This document shows positions 10,026 to 17,867 of a stretch of DNA of 64,000 nt, piece by piece. The DNA is from GCA-001735895 sp964651385. Its GTDB lineage: Bacteria > Pseudomonadota > Gammaproteobacteria > GCA-001735895. The stretch's first letter is position 1. Each line of letters starts with the position of its first letter. The stretch lies in assembly GCA_964651385.1 (NCBI GenBank), contig CAZYYM010000005.1, positions 1 to 64,000 on the forward strand. Reading direction: 5' to 3'. The notes beneath the pieces are model-generated. The model was given only the letters and a program-made list of their open reading frames with translations, was not told the DNA's origin and did not search any database. Made by a program: the position numbers and the translations under genes.

Positions 10026-11096
10026 CTAACTGGGTTTTCGAACTTTTATCATACCATGTTCCACGTGAAACATTTTAAAATCTTTTCCTTCCAGACTGCG
10101 ATTTGGCTTTCCATCTATATTAGTAACAAAGAGCTGTAAATCGATTTCAAACAAGGCCTGATATATTTTCCGTTGTGCTGATTCATCCATTTCTGCTCGC
10201 AAATCGTCTATCAATAAAATTATTTCCTGAGCACATTGTTTAGATACAATTTTTAGTTCAGCTACCATCAGGGCTAATGATAGTCGCTTGATTTGGCCCC
10301 GCGATAATATATCTGTTGCCGGCCTGGCATCGGATAGAATCAACAAATCATCGCGATGAATACCGATATTGGTGAATCCACTGCTGATATCCCGGCCTCG
10401 CGCGTTCCGCAAAGATTCGGCAAGAGTCAAGCCATTTTTCCAACCCTGCTGGTAATGCAACGATATATTCATATCACTGACCAGATCAGATAACTCTAGA
10501 TTCACTGTTTTAGCAATTTTTTTGCAATACTCAATTCGCATATTATGCAAAACCATCGATGGTCTAATTAAATACTCATCCCAATAGTCCAGTAAGTTCA
10601 AATCCCGTCGGGTTTTGAGTAACTTATTCCTCTGGCGTAGTGCATGTCTGAACTGAATCCAGTTCTCGGTGTAAGATTGTTCCACGTGGAACAAACACCA
10701 GTCTATGTATTGTCTTCTTTGTTGTGGAGATCCGGTAACTAACGAAAAACTATCGGCATTGACAATATTAATAGGCGTCTTGCTGACCAGTAACGAACGC
10801 CGATTAACTGATTCGCCATCGACTCGAATTTCAAGCTTTTTATCAGATTTTGACAGCCCTGCTTTGTATTTTGGGAAACGACCAAATAAAAGAAAATTAT
10901 TTCGATCATGATGAATACATTTTTTTAACTGGTGCTCTCGAAATGAGCAGGCCTTGCATAATACATAAATGGCTTCGAGCAGGCTTGTTTTACCCGAACC
11001 ATTATTGCCAGAAACCAGGTTTAGCGATGGATGGAAATCAAGCGTGGTGCTCTGCAGGTTTCGAAAATCTGTCAGACTCAGCTGACGAATAGACAT
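10026..11096 (-). CDS. recF: DNA replication and repair protein RecF
   Basis: SMC-like ATPase of the RecFOR pathway that helps load RecA at single-strand gaps. Walker A is GNNGSGKT at residues 30-37, the ABC-type signature is LSRGQIKRLSL, and Walker B is ILLIDDL. The 356-residue length is normal. It sits between dnaN (23 bases upstream) and gyrB (8 bases downstream). Unusually, two 16-base parS-like palindromes lie within the coding sequence (10057-10072 and 10678-10693), each encoding a Phe-His-Val-Glu stretch, so part of its codon choice may be constrained by ParB binding. Confidence 0.97.
   Translation of the reverse strand: MSIRQLSLTDFRNLQSTTLDFHPSLNLVSGNNGSGKTSLLEAIYVLCKACSFREHQLKKCIHHDRNNFLLFGRFPKYKAGLSKSDKKLEIRVDGESVNRRSLLVSKTPINIVNADSFSLVTGSPQQRRQYIDWCLFHVEQSYTENWIQFRHALRQRNKLLKTRRDLNLLDYWDEYLIRPSMVLHNMRIEYCKKIAKTVNLELSDLVSDMNISLHYQQGWKNGLTLAESLRNARGRDISSGFTNIGIHRDDLLILSDARPATDILSRGQIKRLSLALMVAELKIVSKQCAQEIILLIDDLRAEMDESAQRKIYQALFEIDLQLFVTNIDGKPNRSLEGKDFKMFHVEHGMIKVRKPS
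10057..10072. other. parS-like ParB binding site 1 (in recF)
   Basis: The sequence TGTTCCACGTGAAACA is a near-perfect inverted repeat differing from the classic bacterial parS TGTTTCACGTGAAACA at one base. It lies in the 3' end of recF. Chromosomal parS sites cluster near oriC and nucleate ParB spreading for origin segregation; the location, about 2.2 kb from the DnaA-box cluster, fits that. parB itself is outside the window. Confidence 0.82.
10678..10693. other. parS-like ParB binding site 2 (in recF)
   Basis: TGTTCCACGTGGAACA is a perfect 16-base palindrome of the parS type (GTTCCAC half-sites, as I recall from Pseudomonas parS). It is also within recF, 621 bases from site 1. I saw no third full match elsewhere in the window. 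Confidence 0.82.
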
Positions 11097-11119
11097 GGAT
11101 ATAGCTGCGTTTTCTGATT

Positions 11120-12220
11120 TTACAAACGCATGGGCATGACAACATATAATTTGTCCGAATTTTCGCTATCACTGATAATACAGCTATTGTTAGCGTCCTT
11201 TAGCTTAACGAAGACTCGTTCCGAGCTAAGTACATTGAGTACATCGATTATGTAGGTAACATTGAAGCCTATTTCCATATTGGCGTCATCGTAGTTGACG
11301 GACAATTCTTCTTCGGCTTCCTCCTGGTCCGGATTATTAGCCTGTATCGAAAGATTGCCTGCAGACAATGTTAACCGGATACCCCGGTATTTTTCGTTTG
11401 AAAGAATCGAGATGCGATTCATGGAATGCTTTAAGGCTTCTCTATTGACTTCCATGACACGATTTCCATCAACAGGGACTACACGCTTGTAGTCGGGGAA
11501 TTTGCCGTCGATCAGTTTCGACGTGAATACCAGCGTTCCAGCCTGCACACGAATATGATTTTGACTCAACGTTATCCTAGCCGGTAAATCACTATTTTCT
11601 AATAAACGCGACAATTCGATAACGCCTTTACGAGGAATAATAATCTGCTTTTCGCTATTGATATCAATGTCTGTTTTGTACTCACTTAAGGCAAGACGGT
11701 GTCCGTCTGTTGCGACCAGTTTTATCAGGTTGGGCGATATTTCCAAGAGAATACCGTTCAGATAATACCGTACGTCCTGTTGGGCCATGGCGAAAGCAGT
11801 GCTATCGAATAACGACTTCAACTTACCTTGCGGAAGTTCAAAAGACTGTTGCGCGTCAATTTCATCGAGACTTGGAAATTCGCTTGCAGGCAACGAGGTT
11901 AACGCAAATCGACTCCGGCCCGATGTCAGTGTGACGCGATTATCTTCAATGTTGAATTCTATATCCGCCTCATTGGGTAAAGCTTTGCAAATATCGAGTA
12001 ACTTACGTGCTGGAATAGTAGTTCGAAAGTCACCCTGGATATCCGAATCGACGCGAGAAATCATTTCAATTTCAAGATCAGTACTCGTTACTGTGAGTTC
12101 ACCACTATTCGACTTCAGGAGAACATTACCCAGAATAGGTAAGGTTTGCCGGCGTTCAACAGCGCCGATCACCTGCTGAAGGGGTGAGAGAATGTTTTCT
12201 CGTTTAATAATAGTTTTCAT
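11120..12220 (-). CDS. dnaN: DNA polymerase III beta sliding clamp
   Basis: Ring-shaped processivity clamp for DNA polymerase III. The 366 residues equal the family's standard length, with three clamp repeats visible as the N-terminal RENILSPLQQVIGAVERR, the central DGHRLALSEY, and the C-terminal YVVMPMRL. It starts 230 bases downstream of dnaA across the AT-rich putative origin and leads into recF and gyrB. No clear Shine-Dalgarno precedes the ATG (the leader is almost all A and T). Confidence 0.98.
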   Translation of the reverse strand: MKTIIKRENILSPLQQVIGAVERRQTLPILGNVLLKSNSGELTVTSTDLEIEMISRVDSDIQGDFRTTIPARKLLDICKALPNEADIEFNIEDNRVTLTSGRSRFALTSLPASEFPSLDEIDAQQSFELPQGKLKSLFDSTAFAMAQQDVRYYLNGILLEISPNLIKLVATDGHRLALSEYKTDIDINSEKQIIIPRKGVIELSRLLENSDLPARITLSQNHIRVQAGTLVFTSKLIDGKFPDYKRVVPVDGNRVMEVNREALKHSMNRISILSNEKYRGIRLTLSAGNLSIQANNPDQEEAEEELSVNYDDANMEIGFNVTYIIDVLNVLSSERVFVKLKDANNSCIISDSENSDKLYVVMPMRL

Positions 12221-12260
12221 TTATATATAATATTTAGTTATTATTACTTACTCTAATTTT

Positions 12261-12269
12261 AGTGGATAA
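12261..12269 (-). promoter_or_regulatory. DnaA box, one mismatch
   Basis: AGTGGATAA on the plus strand reads TTATCCACT on the minus strand, one base from the TTATNCACA consensus; it borders the AT-rich segment. Confidence 0.4.
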
Positions 12270-12346
12270 ATAGATAAAACCTAATATAATCAATAGTTTG
12301 CAGTCCTTCTGCCGCAAGCAAATATGTCTGCAACTATTCGATAACC

Positions 12347-12355
12347 TGTGAATAA
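12347..12355 (-). promoter_or_regulatory. DnaA box
   Basis: TGTGAATAA on the plus strand is the reverse complement of TTATTCACA, an exact match to the TTATNCACA consensus. Confidence 0.65.
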
Positions 12356-12393
12356 CCGCTGGATGAAATTATGCTTTATCTCAGGCTTACCTT

Positions 12394-12402
12394 TTATCCA
12401 CA
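12394..12402 (+). promoter_or_regulatory. DnaA box
   Basis: TTATCCACA, the highest-affinity form of the DnaA box, 39 bases from the oppositely oriented box at 12347-12355. Confidence 0.7.
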
Positions 12403-12450
12403 TGCTACACACATTCTTCCCGCTAAAGTAGCATGAATACCCAAACAAGC

Positions 12451-13773
12451 CTAGTTACTGAGAATACGAAACATATTTTCGTAATCTTCGTTGATACGGT
12501 TATCTTCCTGCCGTAATGCGTCTATTTTTCGGCAGGCATGCAATACTGTCGTATGATCCCTACCTCCGAAAGCGCTGCCGATTTCTGGTAAACTGTGTCG
12601 CGTAAGTGTTTTGGCCAAAGCCATGGCAATTTGCCGAGGGCGAGTAATAGACCGGTTACGACGACTCGATAGCAAATCAGCAATACGAATCTTATAGTAC
12701 TCAGCCACCAGTTTCTGAATCATATCAATGGTGACCGGTTTGTTCTGTACGGCGAGTAATTCCTTGAGTGCCTGACGGGTAAATTCTTGAGTAATAGTTT
12801 GTCCTGTGAATCTTGAATGAGCAATCACGCGTTTCAACGCTCCTTCCAGTTCACGAATATTAGATTTAAAGCGCTCGGCAATAAAAAAGGCCACGTCATC
12901 GGATAGGACTACCTTGGCCTGTTCCGCTTTACTATTGAGGATGGCTACGCGCGTTTCCAGATCCGCCGGTTTGATATCCACTGCCAGACCCCAGCCCAGC
13001 CGCGAGCGAATGCGGTCTTCGAGGCCTTCGATTTCTTTCGGATAGCGATCACAGGTGATAACCATTTGAGAACTGGCTTCGTAGAGGGAATTAAAGGTAT
13101 GAAAAAACTCTTCCTGTGACCGACTTTTATCGGCTAGAAACTGAATATCGTCGATGAGCAATGCATCGAGACTCCTATAGGAATTCTTGAATTCATTCAT
13201 TTTGCTGTGTTGCAAGGCCTTTACCATATCCGAAACAAAGCGTTCACAATTTGCATAAAGCACATTAGCGTTAGGGTTGTTCAGTTTTATCTGGTTACCG
13301 ATGGCGTGCATTAAATGGGTTTTCCCGAGACCGACGCCGCCATAGATATATAGCGGATTATATTCAGATCCGGGATTGTTGCTGATCTGAATGGCGGCAG
13401 CGCGAGCGAGCTGATTTGATTTGCCCTCGACAAAATTATCGAATTTCTGCTGGTCGCTTAATCCGGTTACCTGTTTTACCTGCATTGTGGTCTGAGCTGA
13501 ATTGAGCCTCGGTAGCGATGGGGTAACTCTTGTTTGCGTGCCGATGGCAAGGCTAACCGATATTGCCTTACTGTCATCGAGGCTAGTAATCAATTCTCGG
13601 ATGCGGTCGAGAAAATGTTTGCGCACCCAATCCATCACAAATCGGTTCGGCGCCAATAATTTAAGCGTATTGAATTCCTGCTCAACCTGTAGTGGCAATA
13701 TCCAGGTGTTGAGTTGTTGCTCGCTTATTTCTCCTTCCAGACATGAAATGCATTGTTGCCAGATAGAAATCAA
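12451..13773 (-). CDS. dnaA: Chromosomal replication initiator protein DnaA
   Basis: AAA+ initiator that binds DnaA boxes and opens oriC. Domain I begins SIWQQCISCLEGEISEQQLNTW, the AAA+ Walker A is GGVGLGKTH and Walker B LLIDDIQFLAD, and the C-terminal DNA-binding signature is GGRDHTTVLHACRKI. I place the start at a TTG (13773), giving 440 residues beginning just before the conserved SIWQQC as in relatives. The open frame extends to a GTG at 13851, but that codon lies inside a DnaA box and upstream of a good -10 hexamer (13837-13842), so the 26 extra residues are probably not translated. Rare TTG use would fit low, autoregulated expression. Confidence 0.96.
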   Translation of the reverse strand: MISIWQQCISCLEGEISEQQLNTWILPLQVEQEFNTLKLLAPNRFVMDWVRKHFLDRIRELITSLDDSKAISVSLAIGTQTRVTPSLPRLNSAQTTMQVKQVTGLSDQQKFDNFVEGKSNQLARAAAIQISNNPGSEYNPLYIYGGVGLGKTHLMHAIGNQIKLNNPNANVLYANCERFVSDMVKALQHSKMNEFKNSYRSLDALLIDDIQFLADKSRSQEEFFHTFNSLYEASSQMVITCDRYPKEIEGLEDRIRSRLGWGLAVDIKPADLETRVAILNSKAEQAKVVLSDDVAFFIAERFKSNIRELEGALKRVIAHSRFTGQTITQEFTRQALKELLAVQNKPVTIDMIQKLVAEYYKIRIADLLSSRRNRSITRPRQIAMALAKTLTRHSLPEIGSAFGGRDHTTVLHACRKIDALRQEDNRINEDYENMFRILSN

Positions 13774-13836
13774 AGTATTTTCCAGACCGTTAAGGATAAA
13801 TATATGTCGGGTTAACGCCCGAGAAGAGCTCGATAT

Positions 13837-13842
13837 AGTATA
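13837..13842 (-). promoter_or_regulatory. Candidate dnaA promoter -10 element
   Basis: On the minus strand TATACT lies about 64 bases upstream of the TTG start chosen for dnaA. No good -35 is spaced 16-18 bases away; a DnaA box ends one base upstream of it, an arrangement that would allow DnaA to repress its own promoter. Confidence 0.4.
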
Positions 13843-13843
13843 C

Positions 13844-13852
13844 TTATCCACA
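13844..13852 (+). promoter_or_regulatory. DnaA box upstream of dnaA
   Basis: TTATCCACA, an exact consensus match, in the dnaA-rpmH gap directly beside the candidate dnaA -10 element. It may serve autoregulation or be part of the origin. Confidence 0.65.
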
Positions 13853-13979
13853 GTCTGAGCAAAGGGTTAAAATGCTATTTATTTTAAGCCCAGAAGTTAC
13901 TAGTCAGGGTCATTTAATAGCACCCGCGATTTTATTTTGGTAAACGCTTAAAATAGCTGTGTATATAGGCATTTAACTA

Positions 13980-14008
13980 TTGACGTAAGCAGTCAGTCCA
14001 AGTAAATT
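13980..14008 (+). promoter_or_regulatory. Sigma-70 promoter for rpmH
   Basis: TTGACG (13980-13985) and TAAATT (14003-14008) are separated by exactly 17 bases and sit about 50 bases before the rpmH ATG. The -35 is five of six to consensus, the -10 four of six. It would drive rpmH-rnpA-yidD-yidC. Confidence 0.6.
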
Positions 14009-14056
14009 GTCGCGCCTTGTTGAAATCGACAGGCAGTTTAAGCAGAGAACCCAGAC

Positions 14057-14191
14057 ATGAAACGTACATTCCAACCCAGTAATCTGAAGCGAGCCAGAAC
14101 GCACGGATTCCGCGCTCGTATGCAAACACGCGGCGGCCGTAGCGTCATTAAGGCGCGTCGTGCCAAAGGCAGGGCTCGTCTGGCACCATAA
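14057..14191 (+). CDS. rpmH: 50S ribosomal protein L34
   Basis: Forty-four residues beginning MKRTFQPSNLKRARTHGFRA and ending ARRAKGRARLAP, the unmistakable L34 sequence, very rich in Arg and Lys. It is the first gene of the rightward rpmH-rnpA-yidD-yidC operon, next to dnaA in most bacteria. A GAGA sequence precedes the ATG and a promoter with 17-base spacing lies about 50 bases upstream. Confidence 0.99.
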   Translation: MKRTFQPSNLKRARTHGFRARMQTRGGRSVIKARRAKGRARLAP

Positions 14192-14194
14192 AAC

Positions 14195-14563
14195 GTGCAA
14201 ACCCGGGATGAGGTGTCATTCCCCAGGCAATTAAGATTAACGCGTGCGGATGAATTTAGGCAGGTTTTCCAAAATAACTGTCGCCAGGGCGATACCAGTA
14301 TTACTATACTGGTTGGGAAAAAGCTCGGTCGATCACCGAGACTAGGATTTGCTATCGCGAAAAAGCAAATTCCTAAAGCGGTTCAACGCAATCGACTGAA
14401 AAGAATATTCCGCGAGAGTTTTCGTAAAAATCAGCAAAGACTGCCAATACGAGACATGGTTGTTTTGGTGCGGCGGCCAATTTTAAATCTGGATCGGACG
14501 CAACTAAACATTACACTGGAAAATCATTGGAACGGCGTTATCAAACAATGCGAAAAATTCTGA
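14195..14563 (+). CDS. rnpA: Ribonuclease P protein component
   Basis: Protein cofactor of RNase P, which trims the 5' leader of pre-tRNAs. The family signature appears as AVQRNRLKRIFRESFR (the RNR motif) after LGFAIAKKQIPK. The 122-residue frame starts at a GTG only three bases after the rpmH stop, an unusually tight junction that suggests coupled translation; the first conserved block is LRLTRADEFRQVF. It overlaps the yidD start. Confidence 0.96.
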   Translation: MQTRDEVSFPRQLRLTRADEFRQVFQNNCRQGDTSITILVGKKLGRSPRLGFAIAKKQIPKAVQRNRLKRIFRESFRKNQQRLPIRDMVVLVRRPILNLDRTQLNITLENHWNGVIKQCEKF

Positions 14564-14811
14564 TTATACCGATACGCATTTACCAATACCTGCTAAGTCC
14601 ATGGCTGGGTAACCAGTGTCGATATACACCCAGTTGCTCGCATTACTCAATAGAAGCCATCCAACAGCATGGTGTGTTCAAAGGCTTATTATTAAGCCTG
14701 AAACGACTGGCGAGTTGCCACCCCTGGCATACGGGAGGATACGATCCGGTACCCGAGCCTACGCCTACTTCCCCCAAGTTAAACCCTGGACAGAGTAAAT
14801 TCGATGGATAA
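14548..14811 (+). CDS. yidD: Membrane protein insertion efficiency factor YidD
   Basis: Small membrane-associated protein that assists YidC-dependent insertion. The classic block CRYTPSCSHYS followed by GLLLSLKRLASCHPWHTGGYDPVP is present. I use the ATG at 14548 (MRKILIIPIRIYQYLLSP), giving 87 residues, rather than the TTG at 14527, because family members begin at this point. It overlaps rnpA by 16 bases and yidC by 8, so the four genes are tightly coupled. Confidence 0.95.
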   Translation: MRKILIIPIRIYQYLLSPWLGNQCRYTPSCSHYSIEAIQQHGVFKGLLLSLKRLASCHPWHTGGYDPVPEPTPTSPKLNPGQSKFDG

Positions 14812-16480
14812 CACGCGATTATTTTTATTTGCAGCGCTGGTATTCGTCGGCATGTTGTTGTGGCAACAGTGGCAGGCAGACTATGGACCTCAACCGCTTG
14901 TCAGCGAGCAGGGCGCCCAGACTCAAGGAATTTCGTCTGATGAACCCACTGCCAGTCTACCCAATATGGATGACTTACCCGATCAGGCCGAAACGACTGC
15001 TAACGCCGGTAGTACGGCTAATATCTTCGACGATAGTGACAGTGAAGTAACCGCCAGCCAACGAATTATTGTCGAAACTGATGTCATACGAGCCGAAATA
15101 GACACGCTCGGTGGCGTTGTTCGGTCATTAAAATTATTGAAATTTCCGGTATCTCTCGACCAACCGAACGAGTTTCTGGAAATTGTTCACAGCAACAGCG
15201 ATTCTGTTTACCTGTTGCAAAGTGGCCTGCGAAATAAGGAAAATACGGCACCGACACACCACAGTCTTTATCGGGCCGCGAAAAATGAATATCATCTCGA
15301 AGACGGTAGCAACGAACTGATCGTGCCGCTAGTGTGGCGCGAGAATGGGATCGAAGTTATCAAGAGTTACCATTTTAAACGCGGTGATTATCTGGTTAAT
15401 GTCAAACACCGTGTTAGCAACCAGTCTGATCAGGTCTGGCAGGGTGCCGAATATCGACAAATTCAGCGCTCCCGCCCGCTCAAAACATCGCGATTGTTGT
15501 ACACCTATACCGGTTCCGTGTATTACAACGACCTAGTGAAGTACGAAAAAGTCAAATTTGATGATATGGAAGAGACTCAATTAAAGACACAATCCACTGG
15601 CGGCTGGATTGCGATGTTACAGCATTATTTCCTCTCGGCCTGGGTGCCGGACCAATCTGAATCCAACCTGGTATATTCGATTGCCAATACTCGTCGTCAA
15701 CCGGCGACTTATACCATCGGTCTCAGATCAGAGAATCTGCAGGCCGTACCCGGTAGCAGTATAGAATTCAACAGCCAAATGTTTGTAGGCCCTAAAATTG
15801 TTAATCGGTTGGAGGAAATATCTCCCGGCCTGGAATTGACCGTCGATTATGGAGTACTGACATTTATTTCCAAGCCCCTGTACTGGTTATTGTCGTTTTA
15901 CCATAGTTATGTCGGTAATTGGGGTCTGGCCATCATATTATTGACATTGACGGTTAAATCGCTGTTTTATAAATTATCGGAAACCAGTTATCGGTCTATG
16001 GCGAGAATGCGAAAAGTAGCCCCGCGCATGAAAACCCTGAAAGAACGATTTGGAGATGACCGACAAAAACTCAATCAGGCAATGATGGAGTTATACAAAA
16101 CCGAAAAAATCAATCCAATGGGTGGATGTCTGCCGATTCTGGTTCAAATACCGGTATTCATTGCTCTTTACTGGGCGCTGCTGGAAAGTGTGGATTTACG
16201 CCAGGCGCCATTTATATTCTGGATTAAAGATCTGTCGGTAATGGATCCCTATTATGTGTTACCACTGATTATGGGGATTAGTATGTTTATTCAACAGAAG
16301 TTGAATCCACCACCACCCGACCCTATTCAGGCCAAAGTGATGATGGCCCTGCCCTTTATTTTCACGGTATTTTTTGCCTTCTTTCCGTCCGGGCTGGTGC
16401 TCTACTGGGTAATCAATAATACTCTTTCGATTACGCAACAGTGGATTATTACCAAACGTATCGAAGCCGGGGCCAAGTAG
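14804..16480 (+). CDS. yidC: Membrane protein insertase YidC
   Basis: Oxa1-family insertase for inner-membrane proteins, working alone or with SecYEG. The 558-residue protein has an N-terminal anchor helix (about residues 5-21), a low-complexity linker, the large periplasmic beta domain of gammaproteobacterial YidC (about 70-340), then the conserved insertase core with five-helix topology including NPMGGCLPILVQIPVFIALYW and the C-terminal VLYWVINNTLSITQQW. Length agrees with E. coli (548). Confidence 0.98.
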   Translation: MDNTRLFLFAALVFVGMLLWQQWQADYGPQPLVSEQGAQTQGISSDEPTASLPNMDDLPDQAETTANAGSTANIFDDSDSEVTASQRIIVETDVIRAEIDTLGGVVRSLKLLKFPVSLDQPNEFLEIVHSNSDSVYLLQSGLRNKENTAPTHHSLYRAAKNEYHLEDGSNELIVPLVWRENGIEVIKSYHFKRGDYLVNVKHRVSNQSDQVWQGAEYRQIQRSRPLKTSRLLYTYTGSVYYNDLVKYEKVKFDDMEETQLKTQSTGGWIAMLQHYFLSAWVPDQSESNLVYSIANTRRQPATYTIGLRSENLQAVPGSSIEFNSQMFVGPKIVNRLEEISPGLELTVDYGVLTFISKPLYWLLSFYHSYVGNWGLAIILLTLTVKSLFYKLSETSYRSMARMRKVAPRMKTLKERFGDDRQKLNQAMMELYKTEKINPMGGCLPILVQIPVFIALYWALLESVDLRQAPFIFWIKDLSVMDPYYVLPLIMGISMFIQQKLNPPPPDPIQAKVMMALPFIFTVFFAFFPSGLVLYWVINNTLSITQQWIITKRIEAGAK

Positions 16481-16513
16481 TCGGCCGAAGGGTATTTACC
16501 CGGCATTAAAACC

Positions 16514-17848
16514 ATGCCAGGCAAAGAGACTATAGCCGCTATCGCCACCCCTCCGGGTATTGGCGGTATTGGTGTCATTCGAATCTCCGGTAGCAAGGCC
16601 AGGCAGATTGGTGAATTACTCACCGATAGCTCTCTGGTCGATAAGCGTATTCAGTTTCGCAGGTTTTATGATTCTCAGAAGCAGGTTGTTGACCATGGCA
16701 TCTGCTTTTATTCGGCAAGGCCACAATCTTTTACCGGCGAAGATGTTGTCGAGGTTCAGGCGCATGGCGGACCTATTCTGCTCGATATGTTGCTTGAACG
16801 TATCTGTGAGCTCGGCGCTCGACTGGCACAGGCAGGGGAATTTTCTGAACGAGCGTTTACCAATGGTAAGCTCGATCTGGCACAGGCCGAGGCCATAGCG
16901 GACTTAATCGAATCCGGCAGTCGTGCCGCTGCGAAAGCTGCGATGCGTTCACTGCAGGGCGAGTTTTCGAGTCGGATTCACAAGTTGGTTGACGACATTA
17001 TTAATTTGCGCAGTTATGTCGAAGCGGCACTGGATTTTGCCGAGGAAGAAATCGATTTTCTCGGCGACAACAGGATTGTTAGCCAATTACAGAACAGCCA
17101 GGAAAATATTTTTCAAGTTTTAAAAAGAGCCGAGCAGGGCCGAGTTCTCAAGGAAGGTTTAAACCTGGTTCTGGCCGGCCTACCCAATGCGGGAAAATCC
17201 AGCTTATTGAATTATCTGGCTGGTTATGAAGCGGCGATTGTGACTGAAATACCCGGCACGACGCGTGATGTTTTGCGTGAACACATATCACTCAAGGGCA
17301 TTCCGCTACACATTCACGATACGGCTGGTCTCCACGATTCTGACAATCCGGTCGAACAGGAAGGCATAAAGCGGGCCTGGAGGGAAATCCGGCAGGCGGA
17401 TTCGGTATTGTTGCTGGTTGATGCGACGATCGGCATTACCGAATTGGATCGGGTGATCATAGAACAACTCGAATCGGTGAATTATAAATTAATATACAGT
17501 AAAGTTGATTTATTGCCGGATACCTGCATACGAGAGGCAGACAGATTGTATATTTCGACACGAAATGGCGAAGGCTTGTCGGAGCTAATCGAGGCGATAA
17601 CGAATAAATTATTAGATTTCAATCTGGACGGGCAATCCATATTGGCCCGTCGACGCCATATCGATGCGCTGCAACGAGCCGGAGACAGCCTGAACCAGGC
17701 CAGTCGGGTATTTCTCGAAACCGGGTCGGCGGAATTAATGGCCGAGGATCTTCGGATTACTCAACAATATCTCAGTGAAATTACCGGAGAATTTACTTCC
17801 GATGATTTACTCGGGCAGATATTTTCACGATTCTGTGTCGGTAAATAA
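16514..17848 (+). CDS. mnmE: tRNA modification GTPase MnmE
   Basis: With MnmG, modifies the wobble uridine (cmnm5U) of several tRNAs. The N-terminal tetrahydrofolate-binding domain starts ETIAAIATPPGIGGIGVIRISG. The G domain has G1 GLPNAGKSS at about 222-230 and G3 DTAGLHD. The protein ends CVGK, the family's invariant C-terminal cysteine motif. Length 444 is slightly below E. coli (454). It lies 33 bases after yidC. Its usual neighbours mnmG, rsmG and parAB do not follow; the gene meets convergent thrB instead. Confidence 0.98.
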   Translation: MPGKETIAAIATPPGIGGIGVIRISGSKARQIGELLTDSSLVDKRIQFRRFYDSQKQVVDHGICFYSARPQSFTGEDVVEVQAHGGPILLDMLLERICELGARLAQAGEFSERAFTNGKLDLAQAEAIADLIESGSRAAAKAAMRSLQGEFSSRIHKLVDDIINLRSYVEAALDFAEEEIDFLGDNRIVSQLQNSQENIFQVLKRAEQGRVLKEGLNLVLAGLPNAGKSSLLNYLAGYEAAIVTEIPGTTRDVLREHISLKGIPLHIHDTAGLHDSDNPVEQEGIKRAWREIRQADSVLLLVDATIGITELDRVIIEQLESVNYKLIYSKVDLLPDTCIREADRLYISTRNGEGLSELIEAITNKLLDFNLDGQSILARRRHIDALQRAGDSLNQASRVFLETGSAELMAEDLRITQQYLSEITGEFTSDDLLGQIFSRFCVGK

Positions 17849-17867
17849 AATGGGCATCAGGGTTTGT

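Larger units (their letters stand above)
12221..12450. other. Candidate replication origin (oriC) between dnaA and dnaN
   Basis: This 230-base gap contains two exact DnaA-box matches to TTATNCACA (12347-12355 on the minus strand, 12394-12402 on the plus strand), one single-mismatch box (12261-12269), and a strongly AT-rich stretch at about 12221-12300 that could serve as the unwinding element. The flanking gene order and the nearby parS sites support an origin here. Some gammaproteobacteria instead place oriC between dnaA and rpmH, where one more exact box lies. Confidence 0.6.

Noticed and set aside
13774..13851. GTG start of dnaA at 13851
   Set aside because: The codon is inside a DnaA box and upstream of a -10 element; family proteins start near SIWQQC.
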